Shown here in pieces: positions 59,539 to 64,000 of a stretch of DNA of 64,000 nt (position 1 is its first letter; every line of letters starts with the position of its first letter). The DNA is taken from contig OZ007034.1 in the NCBI GenBank assembly GCA_963931635.1, positions 2,232,001 to 2,296,000 of the forward strand, written 5' to 3'. The DNA comes from Caccoplasma sp905210875. GTDB taxonomy: Bacteria > Bacteroidota > Bacteroidia > Bacteroidales > UBA11471. Under the pieces are notes generated by a model. The model was not told the origin of the DNA. It saw nothing but the letters and a program-made list of their open reading frames with translations, and searched no databases. A program made the position numbers and the translations under genes.

Positions 59539-61518
59539 ATGAAAGAGAATGAGAAAGAGCCGGTAGATTTGCCGGAGAACGCGTTTCGTGAATTGGAGCC
59601 GGGCGAGGAGTATCACCCCATCATGTCGCCCGACCGTAATTACCGGGAGGTTACTCCTTGGTCGGTATCTTGGGGTATTGTCATGGCCATACTTTTCTCG
59701 GCAGCCGCTGCCTACCTGGGACTGAAAGTGGGTCAGGTATTTGAGGCAGCCATACCCATTGCCATCATTGCCGTGGGACTTTCCTCGGCATTCAAGCGCA
59801 AAAACGGTTTGGGCGAGAATGTCATCATACAGTCTATCGGAGCCTGTTCGGGAACCGTGGTAGCCGGAGTCATTTTTACCCTGCCGGCTCTGTATATCAT
59901 ACCTGGTTTGTCGGCCGGATTCCTACAAGTTTTTCTGAGTTCGCTGTTGGGCGGTGTGTTGGGTATTCTCTTCTTGATACCGTTCCGTAAATATTTCGTG
60001 TCGGATATGCATGGCAAGTATCCTTTCCCCGAGGCAACAGCCACTACTCAGATTCTTGTTTCGGGCCAGAAAGGCGGAAACCAGGCCCGTCCGTTGATTT
60101 TTGCCGGACTGGTAGGTGGCCTTTATGATTTTATGCTGTCGACATTCGGCTGGTGGAGCGAAGTGCTTACCACCCGTATTCTGCCCTTTGGCGATGTTGT
60201 GGCCGAGAAGGCCAAGTTGGTGTTCAAGGTCAATACAGGTGCGGCGGTTTTGGGCCTCGGATATATTGTGGGTCTGAAATACAGCCTTATCATCTGTGCC
60301 GGTTCCATCTTTGTCTGGTTCCTGCTTATCCCAGGGTTTGACCTTCTTTGGGGCGATACGGTTCTGAACCTGAACAGCGGCGATGTTGCCCTTACCGTAT
60401 CGCAGATGACTCCGGAACAAATCTTCACGACCTATGCCCGTTACATCGGTATCGGCGGTATAGCCATGGCCGGTATCATCGGTATTGTGCGCTCTTGGGG
60501 AGTGATACGCAGTGCTGTTGGGTTGGCTTCGCGAGAACTGAAAGGGCAGGCGGCCGCTGTTGGAGCCGGAGTGAAACGTACTCAGCGCGATATCAGCATG
60601 AAGATTTTGCTCTTTTCGATAGTCATTACCCTTGTTGCCATTTTCCTGTTTTTCTATTTCGGTGTCATCCATAACTTTATGCAGGCTCTTATTGCCTTTG
60701 TGGTGGTAACGCTCATTGCCTTCCTCTTTACGACAGTGGCAGCTAATGCAATAGCCATTGTGGGTACCAACCCGGTGTCGGGAATGACGTTGATGACACT
60801 TATATTGGCATCGGTCGTGCTGGTGGCATCCGGGCTTTCGGGCAAGGACGGTATGGTTGCTGCCTTGATTATCGGTGGCGTTGTATGTACAGCCTTGTCG
60901 ACAGCCGGAGCTTTGGTGACCGACCTTAAAATAGGTTATTGGATGGGTACGACTCCGGCCAAGCAGGAGACCTGGAAATTTGTCGGTACACTGGTGGCTG
61001 CTGCTACCGTCGGTGGTGTGATGATTATTCTCAACAAGACCTATGGCTTTACCGGTGAAAATGCTTTGGCGGCTCCTCAGGCCAATGCCATGGCGGCCGT
61101 CATACAACCGTTGATGTCGGGACAGGGAGCCCCTTGGGCTCTTTACGGGATAGGGGCCGTGATAGCCTTGCTGCTGACACTGCTTAAAGTTCCTGCATTG
61201 GCATTTGCTCTCGGTATGTTTATTCCGTTGGAATTGAATACGCCGCTGGTAGTCGGCGGACTCATCAGTTGGTATGTCTCCACACGTTCGACCGACAAGG
61301 CTCTTAACAAGGCCCGTCTTGAAAAGGGTACGCTCTTGGCTTCGGGATTCATAGCCGGCGGTGCCTTGATGGGTGTGGTGAGTGCTGCCATACGTTTTGC
61401 CGGATTTGAGTATTCTTGTTCCATGAACGAGACCCTTTCCCAGTCGCTCGGTCTGATTCTTTATCTGGCATTGATTGTTTATCTGATAAAGACTAGTATG
61501 AGAGCCAAGAAAGAGTAA
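59539..61518 (+). CDS. OPT-family oligopeptide transporter
   Basis: A 659-residue inner-membrane protein with about 16 helices. The N-terminal ELEPGEEYHPIMSPDRNYREVTPWSVSWGIVMAILFSAAAAYLGLKVGQVFEAAIP, the KYPFPEATATTQILVSGQ motif, and TNPVSGMTLMTLILASVVL are OPT-family features. Prokaryotic members import oligopeptides or metal chelates such as siderophores using the proton gradient. The substrate is not evident. Monocistronic with a terminator after it. Confidence 0.92.
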   Translation: MKENEKEPVDLPENAFRELEPGEEYHPIMSPDRNYREVTPWSVSWGIVMAILFSAAAAYLGLKVGQVFEAAIPIAIIAVGLSSAFKRKNGLGENVIIQSIGACSGTVVAGVIFTLPALYIIPGLSAGFLQVFLSSLLGGVLGILFLIPFRKYFVSDMHGKYPFPEATATTQILVSGQKGGNQARPLIFAGLVGGLYDFMLSTFGWWSEVLTTRILPFGDVVAEKAKLVFKVNTGAAVLGLGYIVGLKYSLIICAGSIFVWFLLIPGFDLLWGDTVLNLNSGDVALTVSQMTPEQIFTTYARYIGIGGIAMAGIIGIVRSWGVIRSAVGLASRELKGQAAAVGAGVKRTQRDISMKILLFSIVITLVAIFLFFYFGVIHNFMQALIAFVVVTLIAFLFTTVAANAIAIVGTNPVSGMTLMTLILASVVLVASGLSGKDGMVAALIIGGVVCTALSTAGALVTDLKIGYWMGTTPAKQETWKFVGTLVAAATVGGVMIILNKTYGFTGENALAAPQANAMAAVIQPLMSGQGAPWALYGIGAVIALLLTLLKVPALAFALGMFIPLELNTPLVVGGLISWYVSTRSTDKALNKARLEKGTLLASGFIAGGALMGVVSAAIRFAGFEYSCSMNETLSQSLGLILYLALIVYLIKTSMRAKKE

Positions 61519-61541
61519 GATAATATTGTGCTATGAATTTG

Positions 61542-61574
61542 GGGTGTCTGTCTTATTGGCAGACACCCATTTTT
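61542..61574 (+). terminator. terminator after the OPT gene
   Basis: Perfect 9-bp stem gggtgtctg/cagacaccc with a 9-base loop, followed by ATTTTT. Confidence 0.75.
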
Positions 61575-61675
61575 ATGAAAACCATGTTTTAATGCATAGA
61601 CGGGAGTTGCTGTCATTGAGAAATTACGAAAACATTGGAAGGTGAAAAATTGTTTTCTTGTAAAAAATATAAAGT

Positions 61676-62278
61676 ATGAAACGCTCGTTTGAAGAGGCGC
61701 TGCGCAACCGCCGCAGCTATTATGCCATAGGAAATAAGTGGCTTGTGCCACACGATAAGATAGAGACGATGTTGGGAAACGTATTGACCTGTTTGCCCTC
61801 GTCGTTTAATTCACAGTCGACGCGTATTGTCCTTTTGTGTGACGAGGCGCATCGACGGTTTTGGGAGCTTACCAAGAGTGCGCTGCGGGAGATTGTACCA
61901 GCCGAAAGTTTTGGAAAAACCGAGAAAAAGATTGACGTCTCTTTTGAAGCCGGTTGTGGCACGGTACTCTTTTTCGAAGATATATCGGTTGTAGAGAAGT
62001 TGCAACAAGACTTTCCGCTCTATGCCGACCGCTTTCCTGTCTGGTCGCAGCAGACGGCCGCCATGCACCAGCTGGCTGTGTGGACTCTGTTGGTGGATAT
62101 GGGATTCGGGGCATCGTTGCAACACTATAATCCGTTGGTCGACGAGGTTGTTGCCAAGGAGTGGAAGTTGCCGATATCGTGGCAATTGAATGCCCAGATG
62201 CCTTTTGGTAATCCGTTGCAAGCTCCCGGCGAGAAAGAGGTTTCGCCGTTGGAATACAGGTTGAAAGTATTCCGATAA
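61676..62278 (+). CDS. nitroreductase-family protein
   Basis: A 200-residue flavoprotein-like protein with SFEEALRNRRSYYAIGNKW, PSSFNSQSTRIVLL (FMN-binding SFNSQ motif), FFEDISVVEKL and ASLQHYNPLVDEVV near the end. It matches the small nitroreductase group (YdgI-like) using FMN and NAD(P)H; the natural substrate is unknown. It is convergent with tpx, sharing a 22-bp hairpin terminator. Confidence 0.88.
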   Translation: MKRSFEEALRNRRSYYAIGNKWLVPHDKIETMLGNVLTCLPSSFNSQSTRIVLLCDEAHRRFWELTKSALREIVPAESFGKTEKKIDVSFEAGCGTVLFFEDISVVEKLQQDFPLYADRFPVWSQQTAAMHQLAVWTLLVDMGFGASLQHYNPLVDEVVAKEWKLPISWQLNAQMPFGNPLQAPGEKEVSPLEYRLKVFR

Positions 62279-62286
62279 AGGCGTGT

Positions 62287-62338
62287 ATCCATAAGCAATG
62301 AGGCCGGAGCATATGTTCCGGCCTCATTGCTTATGGAT
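62287..62338. terminator. 22-bp perfect hairpin between nitroreductase and tpx genes
   Basis: Arms 62287-62308 and 62317-62338 are perfectly complementary over 22 bp with an 8-base loop. Convergent genes on both sides; probably a bidirectional terminator. Confidence 0.8.
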
Positions 62339-62349
62339 TGATGGCCGGA

Positions 62350-62850
62350 CTATTTCAATGCGTTCAGCACAGCTTCGTAATTGGGCTCGTGCGTGATTTC
62401 GGGAACGAGTTCTTCGTAGATGATTTTTCCCGATTCGTCGAGGACGACAACGGCTCGTGCCAACAGTCCGGCAAGCGGGCTGTCGATAAGTTCTACACCG
62501 TATTCTTTTCCGAATGCGGCCGAACGGAAAGCCGAGACGGGAATGACGTTTTCGATGCCTTCGGTCGTGCAGAAGCGCGATTGGGCAAAAGGCAGGTCTT
62601 TCGATATTGCCAATACGACCGTGTTGGCCATCTGTGCAGCCATCTGGTTGAATTTACGCACCGAAGTGGCGCACACGCTGGTGTCGAGACTTGGGAAAAT
62701 GTTGAGTACTATGCGTTTCCCTTTCAGATCTTTGTTTGTCAGAGTAGAAAGGTCGCCTTTAACCAACTCGAATACGGGAGCCATTGACCCAACCTGGGGC
62801 AGTTCGCCGCATGTATGCACCGGCTGTTTTTGAAATGTTACAGTAGCCAT
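62350..62850 (-). CDS. tpx: thiol peroxidase Tpx (atypical 2-Cys peroxiredoxin)
   Basis: A 166-residue thioredoxin-fold enzyme that reduces peroxides with thioredoxin. Peroxidatic Cys60 lies in PSLDTSVCATSVRKFN and resolving Cys94 in QSRFCTTEG, both at the family's usual positions. Length is normal. It follows metH by 75 bases on the same strand and is possibly its own unit. Confidence 0.95.
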   Translation of the reverse strand: MATVTFQKQPVHTCGELPQVGSMAPVFELVKGDLSTLTNKDLKGKRIVLNIFPSLDTSVCATSVRKFNQMAAQMANTVVLAISKDLPFAQSRFCTTEGIENVIPVSAFRSAAFGKEYGVELIDSPLAGLLARAVVVLDESGKIIYEELVPEITHEPNYEAVLNALK

Positions 62851-62925
62851 GATTTTTTAGTGTTAGAAGTGATATAGATATAGGGATATAACGATATACT
62901 AGAACAGACTATTGGCGCATTTGGT

Positions 62926-64000
62926 TCAAGAGAGCGAAAGCCATTTATACGACTCTTCGATGCTGTATCCGCGTTCCTGGCAATAGCGCTTGCGTTGTTC
63001 GTCGTCGATGCTTCCGATGTGGAAGTAGGTCGATTGCGGGTGGGCGATGAGCAGCCCCGATACGGTGGCACTGGGATACATGGCACCGTTTTCGGTAACC
63101 GTGACGCCTATCTTTTTGAAGTCGAGCAGGGCATCGAGCGTGAAGCTGAGCGACTGGTCGGGCAGAGAAGGGTATCCTACGGCCGGACGTATGCCTTGGT
63201 AATGCTGCGACAGGAGCGATGCCACATGAGGTTTCTCCATGGGCATGTATCCCCAGTATCGGGTGCGGATGCGGTAGTGCAGCCATTCGGTGGCGGCTTC
63301 GACAAGTCGGTCGCAGAGCGATTGCAGCAGGAGGGAGGCATAGTGGTCGTCGCTCTGTTTAGATAGTTCGACTTGGCGGTTCAGTTCACGGCTGATGGTT
63401 ACCACGAAGGCACCTGTGTAGTCGGTACGGTTCTCGCTGTTTTCGGGTAGTACAAAATCCGACAGGGCAAAGAATGTTCCCTCGGGTTTCTTTTTTTGTT
63501 GCCGCAGGCACGGTATCGTCGTGTCGCCTTGGGGTGTATGGAGAATAATTTGGTTTCCTCGGCTGTTGGCGGCAAAGATGGCGAAGCGGGCTTGCAGGAA
63601 CATGTCGCTCTCATTCTTTTCGAGCCGGTCGAGCCATTCTCCGGCTTCACGAAGAAGCCGGTCGGCTTCTTGCGATTTCAATCGTTCTTCGGTCGTAGCG
63701 GTCGAGGGCAGTTGGGCCTTGCACTGTTCGCAGCTGCAATCGTCGGGGCGGGCATTGCCGGTGAGGCGCCAGGTGTGAAGGAAATATTTCCAGTTGATGA
63801 AGGGGCGTACCTCTTTTATGGTAAGACGTTCCTCTCTGATTTCACCAGTTGCCTGTGGTGCGGTAGGCTTGTAGCCGGCCCAGTCGGCGGCAAAGGCTTG
63901 TGCGTTGGCCTCGGCAAGAGATACCAGCGTGTCGTGCCGGTTCTCGACCGAACGCCGCAGCTCGTCTTGTTCGTGGCGAAGTTCAGCCAGGAATTGCTCG
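62926..64000 (-). CDS. metH: methionine synthase MetH, C-terminal part (activation domain; 5' end outside window)
   Basis: The frame stays open to the window edge (358 codons), and the apparent start at 63681 is a TTG inside it. The conserved segments are VSLAEANAQAFAADWAGYKP, TIKEVRPFINWKYFLHTW, ATEWLHYRIRTRYWGYMPME, IRPAVGYPSLPDQS, and FKKIGVTVTENGAMYPSATVSGLLIAHP: the S-adenosylmethionine-binding activation domain of cobalamin-dependent methionine synthase. It reactivates oxidised cobalamin for methionine synthesis. The cobalamin and methyltransferase domains lie upstream of the window. Confidence 0.93.
   Translation of the reverse strand, partial: EQFLAELRHEQDELRRSVENRHDTLVSLAEANAQAFAADWAGYKPTAPQATGEIREERLTIKEVRPFINWKYFLHTWRLTGNARPDDCSCEQCKAQLPSTATTEERLKSQEADRLLREAGEWLDRLEKNESDMFLQARFAIFAANSRGNQIILHTPQGDTTIPCLRQQKKKPEGTFFALSDFVLPENSENRTDYTGAFVVTISRELNRQVELSKQSDDHYASLLLQSLCDRLVEAATEWLHYRIRTRYWGYMPMEKPHVASLLSQHYQGIRPAVGYPSLPDQSLSFTLDALLDFKKIGVTVTENGAMYPSATVSGLLIAHPQSTYFHIGSIDDEQRKRYCQERGYSIEESYKWLSLS

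Noticed and set aside
59923..61107. 394-codon minus-strand frame over the OPT transporter
   Set aside because: His/Gln/Lys-rich antisense translation without any family motif.
1..64000. CRISPR array, rRNA, phage genes, insertion sequences
   Set aside because: No repeat-spacer pattern, rRNA sequence, phage structural gene or transposase was seen on either strand.

Overview
The window looks like chromosome of a Gram-negative member of the Bacteroidales. The evidence is the recurring Bacteroidetes-type promoter (TTG/TTTG, 19-20 bases, TAnnTTTG), an extended ~300-residue NusB, lineage-typical small families (DUF3276/PUR-alpha, DUF5606, CbpM), SPII lipoproteins, a reverse rubrerythrin and several secreted pectin/xylan enzymes. 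Genus cannot be fixed from sequence alone. Most of it is housekeeping DNA; the one clear accessory segment is an AT-rich restriction-modification cassette at 49857-53184.

Layout. 1-6.2 kb: end of an ABC-F ATPase, a formate/nitrite channel, DUF3276, nusB-yajC, and ybbR-coaE-DUF5606. 6.2-16.2 kb: HdeD-like membrane protein, a lipid kinase, a cobalamin riboswitch leading into nrdD-nrdG-purN, a secreted rhamnogalacturonan lyase, cbpA-cbpM and a Nudix hydrolase. 16.2-24.7 kb is a long minus-strand run: a 2-oxoacid (branched-chain type):ferredoxin oxidoreductase, mtnN-luxS, DUF2007, gtrA, an ArnT-like glycosyltransferase and topB. 24.7-31.8 kb: 5-FTHF cyclo-ligase, S41 protease and dCMP deaminase; a Fur/PerR-type regulator with reverse rubrerythrin; a GT2 glycosyltransferase and an M3 peptidase lipoprotein. 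31.9-47.6 kb: LtaS-like sulfatase-fold membrane enzyme, TPR protein, small lipoprotein, GH115, tRNA-Asp, UDG-like protein, PL9-type pectate lyase, MBL-rsmG-DUF3298, CvfB-like and NAD synthetase. 47.7-64 kb: DPP-IV, the R-M cassette, a three-gene biotin-dependent acyl-CoA carboxylase, GH28, DUF2461, OPT transporter, nitroreductase-like protein, thiol peroxidase and the 3' end of metH.

How genes work together. nrdD/nrdG form the anaerobic class III ribonucleotide reductase behind a B12 riboswitch, consistent with use of a B12-independent isozyme when cobalamin is short; metH at the right end is B12-dependent. mtnN and luxS are consecutive steps of S-adenosylhomocysteine detoxification. The PerR-like regulator sits directly before a peroxide-reducing rubrerythrin. 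PL11, PL9, GH28 and GH115 together point to plant cell-wall (pectin and glucuronoxylan) use, although no SusC/SusD pair is present.

Most interesting item: the R-M cassette begins at the base after the DPP-IV stop codon and contains two alpha-class (D12) adenine methyltransferases and a 462-residue putative endonuclease. The second methyltransferase is split by a +1 frame change exactly at an A8 tract (51139-51146); seven A's would restore one 353-residue enzyme. The endonuclease start overlaps that methyltransferase's stop by 4 bases, so the tract could switch methylation and restriction together. Phase variation, fixed decay, transcriptional slippage and assembly error all remain possible.
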